This document shows positions 36,181-43,660 of a DNA stretch of 50,433 bases, one piece after another. Below the pieces are notes generated by a model. The model did not search any database. It saw only the letters and a list, made by a program, of their open reading frames with translations, and was not told the origin of the DNA. The number at the start of each line of letters is the position of its first letter. Position 1 is the first letter of the stretch. The DNA comes from an uncultured Actinomycetes bacterium. GTDB lineage: Bacteria > Actinomycetota > Coriobacteriia > Coriobacteriales > Atopobiaceae. Location: assembly GCA_900314685.1 (NCBI GenBank), contig OMWE01000019.1, positions 1-50,433 on the forward strand. The letters are read 5' to 3'. Both the position numbers and the translations under genes were made by a program.

Positions 36181-37851
36181 TTACTCGATTGAGAAGACGA
36201 CCGGGTACAGCGGCTGTTCACCGCGGTGGGCGTCAATCTCGAGGTCGGGCTGGGCTTCCTCGATGGCGGCCTGGAGCGCCTCGAAGTCGTCGTCGGTCAT
36301 GTCGGCGCCGGCGAGCAGGGTGATGGTATCGCCCTGCTCGTCGTCCTGCATCTTGGCGATCAGGTCCAGCGTGACCTGCTGGACGTCGCTGCCGACGACC
36401 GTGATCTCGCCGCCCTCGATGCCCATGACGTCGCCTGCGTGGATGGGCGAGCCGTCGGCGGCCTGGGAGTCACGCACGGCCGTTGTGACCTCGCCGTCGC
36501 GGACGTCGGCGATGGCCTCGGTCATCTCGGCGACGTTGTCCTCGAGGGTGCCCTCGGGGTCCACGACGAACATGGCGCTGAAGGCCTGGGGGACGGTCTT
36601 GGTCGGCACGACGGCGGCCTTGCAGTCCTCGACGGCGGAGACGGCAGCCTCGGACGCCATGCGGATGTTGCCGTTGTCGGGCAGCACGATCACGTTGTTG
36701 GCGTTGGCCTTCTCGATGGCGTTGAGGATGTCGGCCGTGGAGGGGTTCATGGTCTGACCGCCGGACACGACGACGTCGACGCCCAGCGAGGTGAGGATCT
36801 CGGCCTCGCCCGAGCCCGCCGCCACGGCGACGAAGCCCAGCTCCTTGCGGGGAGCGGCGTGCTTGCCGGCTGATGCGCCCTCCTTGTCGGCACGGACCTT
36901 GTCGGTACGCTCCTGGGCCTCCAGGTCCATGTTGTGGACAAAGACGTTGTAGATCTGGCCACGGTGCAGCATGTGGCGCAGCACATGGTCGGGCCTGTTG
37001 GTGTGGACGTGGATCTTGTAGTCGGGGTTGGTGCCCACGAGCAGCTCGCAGTCGCCCTGGGAGGCCAGGTAGCCGAGGCAGTCCTGCTCGTCGAAGCTCG
37101 CGGAGTCGGCATGGAAGAGGAACTCGGTGCAGTAGCGGAACTGCGAGCCCTCCCAGTCGTCGTTGATCTCGATGTCGACCACGGATGCCACGTCGGCCTT
37201 GGCGTCCACGGTCGTCTTGAAGTCGGAGACCTCGCCGGCCTTGCCCTCGTAGGCGTTGACGAAGGCCTCGAAGAAGGTCGCGATGCCAAAGGCGCCGGAG
37301 TCCACGACGCCGTTCTCCTTGAGCACGGGAAGCAAATCGGGCGTGCGGGCGACCGACTCATAGGCCTCGACGACGAGCGCCTCGAGCATCTCGTCGACGG
37401 TCGCCTTGGTGCGGGCGATCTCGTCTGCCTTGGCCGAGACGTCCTTGATCACGGTGAGGATGGTGCCGGCGACGGGCTTGCGGACGGCCTTGAAAGACAC
37501 CTTCACGCCGTTGCGCAGCGCCGCGGCGATGTCGGCCGTGGTGGCGTCGGGACCCTTGGCCTCGGCCAGGCCCTCGGCCACGCCGCGCAGAATCTGGCTG
37601 GTGATGACGCCGGAGTTGCCGCGAGCGCCCATCAGCGAGCCGTGGGTGATGGCATGGGCGACGTCGGACATGGTGGCGTCCTTGGGCAGGGCCTCGACCT
37701 CGCTGACCACGGTGCCCAGCGTGAGCGACATGTTTGCGCCCGTGTCGCCGTCGGGGACGGGGAACACGTTGAGCTTGTTGATCTCCTCGGCTTTGTCCGC
37801 CACGACCTGGGCGGCGGGAGGGAAGCAGGCGCGGATGGTATTGGCGATCAT
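36181..37851 (-). CDS. DAK2-domain protein, fatty acid kinase FakA-like (YloV)
   Basis: 556 residues. The N-terminal DhaK-L/DAK2 ATP-binding domain has NVFPVPDGDTGANMSLTL and HGSLMGARGNSGVI, followed by the middle and C-terminal domains of YloV/FakA (HVHTNRPDHVL; ending PLYPVVFSIE). FakA phosphorylates fatty acids bound to FakB for phospholipid synthesis through PlsX/PlsY; plsX is 5 kb away in the same gene block. No degV/fakB gene is in the window. The start ATG follows AGAGG. It is in the asp23-fakA order typical of Firmicutes. Confidence 0.93.
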   Translation of the reverse strand: MIANTIRACFPPAAQVVADKAEEINKLNVFPVPDGDTGANMSLTLGTVVSEVEALPKDATMSDVAHAITHGSLMGARGNSGVITSQILRGVAEGLAEAKGPDATTADIAAALRNGVKVSFKAVRKPVAGTILTVIKDVSAKADEIARTKATVDEMLEALVVEAYESVARTPDLLPVLKENGVVDSGAFGIATFFEAFVNAYEGKAGEVSDFKTTVDAKADVASVVDIEINDDWEGSQFRYCTEFLFHADSASFDEQDCLGYLASQGDCELLVGTNPDYKIHVHTNRPDHVLRHMLHRGQIYNVFVHNMDLEAQERTDKVRADKEGASAGKHAAPRKELGFVAVAAGSGEAEILTSLGVDVVVSGGQTMNPSTADILNAIEKANANNVIVLPDNGNIRMASEAAVSAVEDCKAAVVPTKTVPQAFSAMFVVDPEGTLEDNVAEMTEAIADVRDGEVTTAVRDSQAADGSPIHAGDVMGIEGGEITVVGSDVQQVTLDLIAKMQDDEQGDTITLLAGADMTDDDFEALQAAIEEAQPDLEIDAHRGEQPLYPVVFSIE

Positions 37852-37947
37852 GTATCAACCTCTTGTATCGTATCGGCCGGTGAAATAGCTGGTAGCGGGA
37901 CCGCCTCTTCGCTTGCGCGACCCGAGGCACGATGTCCCGGGCACGAC

Positions 37948-38289
37948 CTATCGGACGCGCATGCCTTCGATGTGCACGCGCACATCGACATCGTCCAGCT
38001 CGGCAATCCTGCCGAGGATGAATTTGACGGTGCTCTGGAGGTTGGAGGAGACGGACGACATGTTGACGCCCTGCTCGACCACCACGTGCAGGTCCACGGC
38101 GACCTTGCCCGCCTCAGAGCTCACATCGATACCCTTGCGCAGTCGATATGTCGGGAGCAGGTGCACGATACCCGCCCTGTCGTCGATCTCGGCCATCCCC
38201 ACGACGCCGTAGCACTCGAGGGCGGCGTAGCCCGCGAGATCCGCGATGCAGTCGTTGGATACCTTGAGGGTGCCCGCAACTGTTGCCAT
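37948..38289 (-). CDS. Asp23/Gls24-family protein (YloU)
   Basis: 113 residues from ATG 38289 (MATVAGTLKVSN), with AGGAGG 8 nt upstream. It has the Asp23 pattern IADLAGYAALECYGVVGMA and a C-terminal HIEGMRV. In Firmicutes Asp23 proteins are linked to envelope stress, and yloU precedes yloV as here. Function in this organism is unknown. It lies 143 bp after the rpmB terminator, so it has its own promoter or is fed by read-through. Confidence 0.93.
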   Translation of the reverse strand: MATVAGTLKVSNDCIADLAGYAALECYGVVGMAEIDDRAGIVHLLPTYRLRKGIDVSSEAGKVAVDLHVVVEQGVNMSSVSSNLQSTVKFILGRIAELDDVDVRVHIEGMRVR

Positions 38290-38432
38290 GACTTGTCCTC
38301 CTGCCCTAAATCCTGCCTCCAGGCCGGATAGGTTCTGCCTTCTTGCCGACCGACCAAAAAATGCGCTCGGTACAATCCTTTTGAGTATAACCGTGTGGGC
38401 GCGGCAGGTATACCACGCGTGCGCGCTCACAC

Positions 38433-38459
38433 AAAAAAGGAGCCTCCTGAGAGGCTCCT
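38433..38459 (-). terminator. Intrinsic terminator after rpmB
   Basis: AGGAGCCTC pairs with GAGGCTCCT with a very short centre; on the minus strand it is followed by six T. It lies 27 nt past the rpmB stop. Confidence 0.9.
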
Positions 38460-38486
38460 GTACGCAGCATATCTTGCGAGCCGGCC

Positions 38487-38675
38487 TTAGGCGCGAACGA
38501 GGTTGCCCTTCTTGAGGCAGCGGGTGCAGACGTTCATCTTCTGGGGACGGCCGTCCTTCATGATGGACACACGCTGGATATTGGGCTTGAACGAACGTGC
38601 CACGGTGCGGTGGGAGTGGCTGATGGTACGACCGGCGACGGCATGCTTGCCGCAGATATCACAGACCTTCGACAT
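38487..38675 (-). CDS. rpmB: 50S ribosomal protein L28
   Basis: 62 residues, MSKVCDICGKHAVAG...SHSHRTVARSFKPNIQ...CTRCLKKG, with two CxxC pairs (zinc-binding form). GGAGG lies 8 nt before the ATG. It has its own promoter and terminator, so it is a single-gene transcript at the head of the asp23-fakA-recG block. Confidence 0.98.
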   Translation of the reverse strand: MSKVCDICGKHAVAGRTISHSHRTVARSFKPNIQRVSIMKDGRPQKMNVCTRCLKKGNLVRA

Positions 38676-38692
38676 TTCTCTTACCTCCATAG

Positions 38693-38707
38693 CGGTGCCA
38701 GGCACCG
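38693..38707 (-). promoter_or_regulatory. Palindrome in the rpmB 5' leader
   Basis: CGGTGCCAGGCACCG, an exact 15-bp inverted repeat (7-bp arms, one central base), about 18 nt before the rpmB start and just ahead of the ribosome site. It may be a protein or RNA control element; as an RNA hairpin its loop would need opened base pairs. Confidence 0.35.
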
Positions 38708-38727
38708 ACAAATTGCATAGCTTGCCT

Positions 38728-38755
38728 ACAATAGCACGAATTGTGCCTCGCGCAA
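38728..38755 (-). promoter_or_regulatory. rpmB promoter
   Basis: On the minus strand -35 TTGCGC (38750-38755), a 16-bp spacer, and -10 TATTGT (38728-38733) preceded by TGC (extended -10). Confidence 0.5.
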
Positions 38756-38765
38756 GCGTCAAACC

Positions 38766-38778
38766 CCACAACTTGTGG
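38766..38778 (-). promoter_or_regulatory. CCACAA-N-TTGTGG palindrome upstream of the rpmB promoter
   Basis: A perfect 6-bp inverted repeat 10 bp upstream of the rpmB -35 box and 21 bp past the FmdB gene stop. On the minus strand it is followed by GGTTTG, so it could also act as a weak terminator. A close copy is found upstream of rpmF. Confidence 0.4.
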
Positions 38779-38799
38779 CGTTTTCGTGCGCGGACCCAC

Positions 38800-38994
38800 C
38801 TACTTGCCGGACTTTGTGCCGCGCTGATCGGTGTTGTAATAGCCGTTGCCCACAAACTTGATACCGTACGGCTCAAAGACACGCTCTGCCGACGCGCCGC
38901 AGCTGGGGCACGTGACCTTGGGATGCGCGCTCATAGGGTGCTCGACCTCGAAGGTCGTGCCGCATTTGGTGCATCTGTAGTCATACCGTGCCAT
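38800..38994 (-). CDS. FmdB-family zinc ribbon protein
   Basis: 64 residues from ATG 38994, MARYDYRCTKCGTTFEVEHPM, with a second CPSCG pair, the FmdB/CxxC_CxxC_SSSS regulatory-protein zinc ribbon. GGAG lies 9 nt upstream. Such small proteins are common near rpmB or mscL in Actinobacteria; the function is unknown (putative regulator). It is divergent from the HAD-TPK gene across a 204-bp gap in which I see no riboswitch. Confidence 0.85.
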   Translation of the reverse strand: MARYDYRCTKCGTTFEVEHPMSAHPKVTCPSCGASAERVFEPYGIKFVGNGYYNTDQRGTKSGK

Positions 38995-39198
38995 ATTCCG
39001 TACTCCAACCAAATCAACGCTGCCACTGCATTGCGCAAGCGATTTTACCCAACTGCACGTTTTTGTGCCACTGTGCACGTTCCCTCCACCTTGCGTCCGT
39101 CGTTACGGTATCGTGGGTAAGACAAACCGTGGCAAATCCGGCTGTCCGACGACGAATGCACCAGGCCAGCCCTCGTTTGCCCTCGACGGGAGGCGGAC

Positions 39199-40602
39199 AT
39201 GCAGATACGCGCGGCGGTGTTTGATTGCGACGGGACCCTGCTGGACTCGATGCCGATGTGGAACCGTCTTTTTCCCGAGTGGCTTTCGTCCCACGGCATA
39301 GCGGATGCCCAGGCGCTCGCCGACACCTACGAGTACATGAACTTCGAGGACGAATGTTACTTCTTCCACGACGAGTTCGGCGTGTGCGAGAGCCGGGAGG
39401 CCGCCCTGGACGAGATGCGCCGCCGTGTGGTCTGGGAATACGAGCACACCGTGCAGCCCTTCCCCGGGGTGCGCGACTTCCTCGACGAGCTTGCCTCCGC
39501 CGGCATCCCGATGGCGATCGGCAGCTCCACGAGCGTGCCGCTCCTCGAGATCGCCCTGGCGGCCCACGGCCTGCGCGACTATTTCCGGGCGGTCATCTAC
39601 ACGGGTGACGTGGGGGCCGACAAGCAGCATCCCGACATCTACTACGCCGCTCGCGACGCCATAGCTGGCGACACCGCCACGACCTGGGTCTTTGAAGACG
39701 CGCCTTTCGGCGCCCGGACCGCGCAGGCGGCCGGCTTTCCGGTCGTCTGCCTCTTCAACGATCACGATGGCCGCGACGAGGTGTTCATGGCGGAGCACAG
39801 CGACATCCTCGTCCACGGCTACCCCGAGCTCTCGCTCTCGCTGCTGGAGGACTACGAGCGCCCTTTTGACGGAGTCCCCGTCGGCGAGCTGCACGCGCTG
39901 ATCGTCGCGGGGTCCCCCGACCGTTCGTCCGCGCGGCTCGTGGCATCGCTTGCCGACGAGGCCGACTATGTGATCGCGTGCGACCGGGGCGCCGACGTGC
40001 TCCACACCGCTGGCACCGCGCCCGATGTCTTCTGCGGCGACGACGACACCGTCTCGACCGAGGCGGGCGCCTGGGCCCACGAGGTCTCCCGCCGCGTGAT
40101 CCACTACCCCGCCGACAAGTACGTGAGCGACATGACGCTCGCCTTTGCCTGCGCCCGGCACGAGGCCGCGCGTCGGCATGCCCGCCTGCGCGCGACGCTG
40201 ACCTGCTGCTCCGGCGGCCGCACCGATCACGCGCTCTGCGTGCTCGGCGAGCTCGTCGCTGCCCGCGACTGCGCGCCACGCGTCGTGGAGGATATCGACG
40301 GCAAACGCGTCGAATACCGCATCCTCTCCCCGGATGGGGCTCCAGACTGGGATTTTGCCGCCGACGAAGCGACCAGGGCGTTGACTTCCGGCGCCACGGC
40401 TGACGAGGGCCCCGTCGGCAAGACATTCTCCGCCGTCGCCCTCGTCGGCGACGCGGTGGTCTCCGAGACCGGTATGCGCTGGGAGCTCTCCAAGACCACG
40501 CTCGCCGCACTCAGCGACCGCGGCCTCTCCAACGAGGTCGTCTCGCCTGCCGCGCGCGTGACCTGCCAAGAGGGCGTGCTCGCCTGCTTCCTGATAGGGT
40601 AA
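39199..40602 (+). CDS. Fusion of HAD-family phosphatase and thiamine pyrophosphokinase
   Basis: 467 residues. Residues 1-215: HAD hydrolase of the beta-phosphoglucomutase-like subfamily (FDCDGTLLDSM nucleophile motif; GSSTS; K in DVGADKQHPD; FEDAPFGARTAQAAG). Residues about 230-467: thiamine pyrophosphokinase with CDRGADVL, GDDDTVS, DKYVSDMTLAF, SGGRTDHALCVLGEL and GLSNEV. TPK makes thiamine diphosphate from thiamine and ATP; the HAD half could dephosphorylate thiamine monophosphate to supply it (inference). GGGAGG lies 5 nt before the ATG, and no frameshift is seen. The canonical TPK GDFDS is GDDDT and KDxTD is DKYVSD. The stop is 2 bp from the rsmB stop (convergent). Confidence 0.9.
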   Translation: MQIRAAVFDCDGTLLDSMPMWNRLFPEWLSSHGIADAQALADTYEYMNFEDECYFFHDEFGVCESREAALDEMRRRVVWEYEHTVQPFPGVRDFLDELASAGIPMAIGSSTSVPLLEIALAAHGLRDYFRAVIYTGDVGADKQHPDIYYAARDAIAGDTATTWVFEDAPFGARTAQAAGFPVVCLFNDHDGRDEVFMAEHSDILVHGYPELSLSLLEDYERPFDGVPVGELHALIVAGSPDRSSARLVASLADEADYVIACDRGADVLHTAGTAPDVFCGDDDTVSTEAGAWAHEVSRRVIHYPADKYVSDMTLAFACARHEAARRHARLRATLTCCSGGRTDHALCVLGELVAARDCAPRVVEDIDGKRVEYRILSPDGAPDWDFAADEATRALTSGATADEGPVGKTFSAVALVGDAVVSETGMRWELSKTTLAALSDRGLSNEVVSPAARVTCQEGVLACFLIG

Positions 40603-40604
40603 GG

Positions 40605-42044
40605 CTACGACACGCGGATCATGCGCGCGCAGAAGTGCCCGTCGTAGCCACCGGGGCGCGGGTGCGTGACGAAGGTACCGTCGTGGTCGACGTTCTGTGC
40701 GACAAAGGCGCGCGCTTCCTCGTCGAGCGCAAGGATGCCGGGCGCCTCGAGCGCCGATACGAGCTCGAACCTCTCGCCCTCCGGGCCCTCGAGAAACTCG
40801 CTCACGACCTCCTCGTCCTCCTGCGAGAGCAGGGAGCAGGTGGCGTAGACGAGGGCCCCGCCGAGACGGACGCGCGCAGACGCTGAGCGCAACATCTGCA
40901 GCTGCAGGACGGGCAGCGAGTCGGGACGTCCGAGGGCGACGGCGCCGCGTTCGAGGCCCCACACTATTTCGGGATGGCGCCGCATGGTGCCCGTACCCGA
41001 GCACGGCGCGTCAATGAAGACCACATCGAAACCGGAAGCCAGCGGCGCCGGCAACCCGGGCTGGTCGAGCGCACAGCCGTCGTATGCGAGCGAAGTCACG
41101 TGGCCGCTCATCCCCGCCACGGCCATACGGCTCGCGGCAAGACGGACCTTGCCCTCCTGGGAGTCAATCGCGACGACGTCGGCAAACCCGCCGTCAGCGA
41201 GGGCGGCGGACTGCAGGAGCGCGGTCTTTGTGCCGCGGCCCTGGCCGATCTCGAGCATGCGCTGACCCGCGCGCGGCGCAGCGATGCGCGCCACGACCTG
41301 CGCCGCCAAGTCGGCGGGGAAGACGACCGCGTTGCCCACCAGGCCGGAGGAGGCGAGGCGGGCAGGCGAGGCGAGCGACCACGAGGCGGGCAGCTCGGTG
41401 GGCACGGGCTCCAGCCCGGCGTCGCGCATGCGCCGCAACGTCTCGTCGGCGGACATGAGGGCGGGGTTGCCGGCCACGTATACCGGTGCGGGCTCCAGCT
41501 GCGCGAGCACCACCTCGCGGCACGCCTGTGTCCCACATGAGGCCAAGAGCTGGTAGACGAGCCATTCGGGCATGCCGCTCGCAAGCGCGGCGTCGGGTGC
41601 GAAAAGGTCGGTGCGGCCGCTGCCCACGCGTTCGATTGCCGCGTCGACCGCCATCGCATCCTGCGAGGCCACATGGTGGAGCACCGCATTCGCGAGTCCG
41701 GCCGCCCGCGGGGAGACGGAACGTACCAGCTCCACACCCTGGCTTACCGCCACCGCGGCCGGCGTGCCGAGCCAGCAGAGCTCGTAGGTGGCGACCCGCA
41801 ACGCGTCGCGGACACGCGGTTCGAGGTGCCGCCCGCCGGAGAGATGCGAGTCGATCATCAGGTCGAGCGCGCCCCAGGTGGCGGTCACGCCGAGGGCCAG
41901 ACGGGATGAAAGGGCTCGGTCGCGCGGGGTCAGCCGGGACATCTCCGGGGCGGCCCTGAGGAGGTCGCGCATACGCGCGCCACGACGGCGCCGCTCCACG
42001 ACGGCATCCAGCGCGACCAGGCGCGCAGGCGCGACGCGTCCCAC
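40605..42044 (-). CDS. rsmB: 16S rRNA (cytosine-C5)-methyltransferase RsmB-like
   Basis: About 479 residues. N-terminal NusB-like helical domain (RDRALSSRLALGVTATWGALD), then an m5C methyltransferase domain with DAPCSGTGTMRRHPEIVW (motif IV) and YATCSLLSQEDEEVV (motif VI with the catalytic Cys). The SAM motif I reads EIGQGRGTKT rather than the usual CAAPGGKT, a notable divergence. The GTG start at 42044 overlaps the fmt stop (TAGTG), so translation is coupled; the frame extends to 42131. The order priA-def-fmt-rsmB is the common one. Confidence 0.92.
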   Translation of the reverse strand: MGRVAPARLVALDAVVERRRRGARMRDLLRAAPEMSRLTPRDRALSSRLALGVTATWGALDLMIDSHLSGGRHLEPRVRDALRVATYELCWLGTPAAVAVSQGVELVRSVSPRAAGLANAVLHHVASQDAMAVDAAIERVGSGRTDLFAPDAALASGMPEWLVYQLLASCGTQACREVVLAQLEPAPVYVAGNPALMSADETLRRMRDAGLEPVPTELPASWSLASPARLASSGLVGNAVVFPADLAAQVVARIAAPRAGQRMLEIGQGRGTKTALLQSAALADGGFADVVAIDSQEGKVRLAASRMAVAGMSGHVTSLAYDGCALDQPGLPAPLASGFDVVFIDAPCSGTGTMRRHPEIVWGLERGAVALGRPDSLPVLQLQMLRSASARVRLGGALVYATCSLLSQEDEEVVSEFLEGPEGERFELVSALEAPGILALDEEARAFVAQNVDHDGTFVTHPRPGGYDGHFCARMIRVS

Positions 42045-43006
42045 TAGGCCACGCCCCAGACAGGCTCGCCGCGCAGCCCCGCTCCCCAGGCCTTCGCGTC
42101 CATCGCGCGCTTGCCGTCGGGTTTGACGCACACGAGATCAAGAGACCCGTCCGCACAGCCGAGCGTCACGGTGCCACGCTGCACCAGCACGGTGCCGGCG
42201 GGTATGCCCTCCTTGCCGAGGCGGGCTGACACCACCCGCAGGCCGTGGCCTGAGACCTGGGCACGCGCCGGGGCGGCGTCGGTCGCCGCGCGCACGCGGC
42301 GCAGGTTGGCGTCAGCCGAATCCGTCGGCGCAAGGCGCATCTCGGACTTTTCTATCTTGTCGGCGTAGGTCACGAACGCCTCATCCTGCTCGTGCCAGAC
42401 CGCGGTGCCGGCATCGAGCTCACGGAGGGCCTCAACCAGCTCGTCAGCGCCCAGACGGGCGAGCTCTCCCATCAGCTCGTCGGCTCCCTTGTCCCCCGCC
42501 TCGACCCATGCCTGACGGCACCACGGGCCCGCGTCGAGGTCGTGGGCCATCCGCATGATGGAGATGCCGATCCGCTCGTCGCCCGCGAGGATGGCGCGCT
42601 GGATGGGTGCCGCCCCGCGCCAGCGCGGTAGCAGCGAGCCGTGGACGTTCACGCAGCCCAGACGGGCCACACGGTCCTCGAGCACCGCGTCGGGCAGGAT
42701 GGCGCCGTAGGCCGCCACGCAGATCGCGTCAGGTGCAGCGGCGCGGATGGCAGCGATCTCGTCCTCGCGGATGCGCTTGGCCTCGAGCACGGGAATCCCC
42801 AGCTCCAAGGCCCGCTCCTTGACCGGTGAGGGCACGAGCCGCTTGCCGCGGCCGCGCACCGCGTCGGGACGCGTGAGCACAAGGGTCACGTCAAAGGCCT
42901 CCGCGAGCGCGGAGAGCGAGGGCACCGCAAATTCGGGCGTGCCCATAAACACGATACGCAGCCTATCGGTCGGGCTGTCGGCCGCACCGTTCGTCTTGGT
43001 CGCCAC
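42044..43006 (-). CDS. fmt: Methionyl-tRNA formyltransferase
   Basis: 320 residues. RIVFMGTPEFAVPSL at the start and NVHGSLLPRWRGAAPIQRAI with the catalytic residues, and a C-terminal OB-like domain. It formylates Met-tRNAi for initiation, partner of the deformylase encoded just before it and of IF-2 at the window start. The GTG start directly follows the def stop. Confidence 0.97.
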   Translation of the reverse strand: MATKTNGAADSPTDRLRIVFMGTPEFAVPSLSALAEAFDVTLVLTRPDAVRGRGKRLVPSPVKERALELGIPVLEAKRIREDEIAAIRAAAPDAICVAAYGAILPDAVLEDRVARLGCVNVHGSLLPRWRGAAPIQRAILAGDERIGISIMRMAHDLDAGPWCRQAWVEAGDKGADELMGELARLGADELVEALRELDAGTAVWHEQDEAFVTYADKIEKSEMRLAPTDSADANLRRVRAATDAAPARAQVSGHGLRVVSARLGKEGIPAGTVLVQRGTVTLGCADGSLDLVCVKPDGKRAMDAKAWGAGLRGEPVWGVA

Positions 43007-43558
43007 CTAGTCCTCGCCTCCGACGTCCCCGGGCACGGCGCCCTGCTCGATGGCCTGCTGGAAGGCCGCGATGGCCTCCATGCGCTGCGAGGGGCGCAGG
43101 TGGTCGATCATGGTCACGCCGTGCAGGTGATCGATCTCGTGCTGCAGGCAGACGGCAAAGAGGTTGTCGCGCGCCTCGTACTGCATGAGGTCGCCGTCGA
43201 GGTTGCGGGCATGGACGACGACATGGCTCGGCCGCGAGACCGGGCAGGTGATGCCCGGGAAGGAGAGGCAGCCCTCCCCCGTCACGCGCTCGGGGCCATC
43301 CTGCGTGACGATCTTTGGGTTAATAAGAACATACGGGTTGCGCTTGCCGCCGGGCTCCGCGTAGTCGCAATCGATCACGACCATCTGGATCAGCTCGCCA
43401 ACCTGCGGCGCCGCGAGCCCCACGCCCTCCGTCTCGTACATATCGTCCAGCATCTTTTTGGCCAGCTGTCTGATGTGGTCGTCGATTACCTCGATCGGCG
43501 CGCATTCGGTGGAGAGGCGCTTGTCGAGACCCACTACGATGTCTGTTGCCGCACTCAT
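43007..43558 (-). CDS. def: Peptide deformylase
   Basis: 183 residues. The three PDF motifs are GVGLAAPQVG, EGCLSFPG and QHEIDHLHG, with the metal ligands Cys and two His. It removes the formyl group from nascent proteins. Its start has ATAGGAG upstream; the 102-bp gap to priA holds two hairpins (43577-43594 and 43643-43657) but no T-run, so priA-def-fmt-rsmB may be one transcript. Confidence 0.97.
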   Translation of the reverse strand: MSAATDIVVGLDKRLSTECAPIEVIDDHIRQLAKKMLDDMYETEGVGLAAPQVGELIQMVVIDCDYAEPGGKRNPYVLINPKIVTQDGPERVTGEGCLSFPGITCPVSRPSHVVVHARNLDGDLMQYEARDNLFAVCLQHEIDHLHGVTMIDHLRPSQRMEAIAAFQQAIEQGAVPGDVGGED

Positions 43559-43576
43559 CTTGCTCCTATAGGTTGT

Positions 43577-43657
43577 GCGGGCACATATGCCCGCCTGTGC
43601 TTGTGTACAGACTCCATGGTACCCAAAAGGAGCCTGCGTTTGTGCCCGGCGCGGGCA
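43577..43657 (-). other. Two hairpins in the priA-def gap
   Basis: GCGGGCA-CATA-TGCCCGC (43577-43594) and TGCCCG-GCG-CGGGCA (43643-43657). Neither is followed by a T-run on the minus strand, so they are not clear terminators. They share arms (GCCCG/CGGGC) and could form alternative pairings in the def leader. Confidence 0.35.
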
Positions 43658-43660
43658 ATG

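Noticed and set aside
38995..39198. TPP riboswitch before the HAD-TPK gene
   Set aside because: The gap lacks the CTGAGA and related conserved THI-box segments; only short direct repeats around TGCACGTT are seen.
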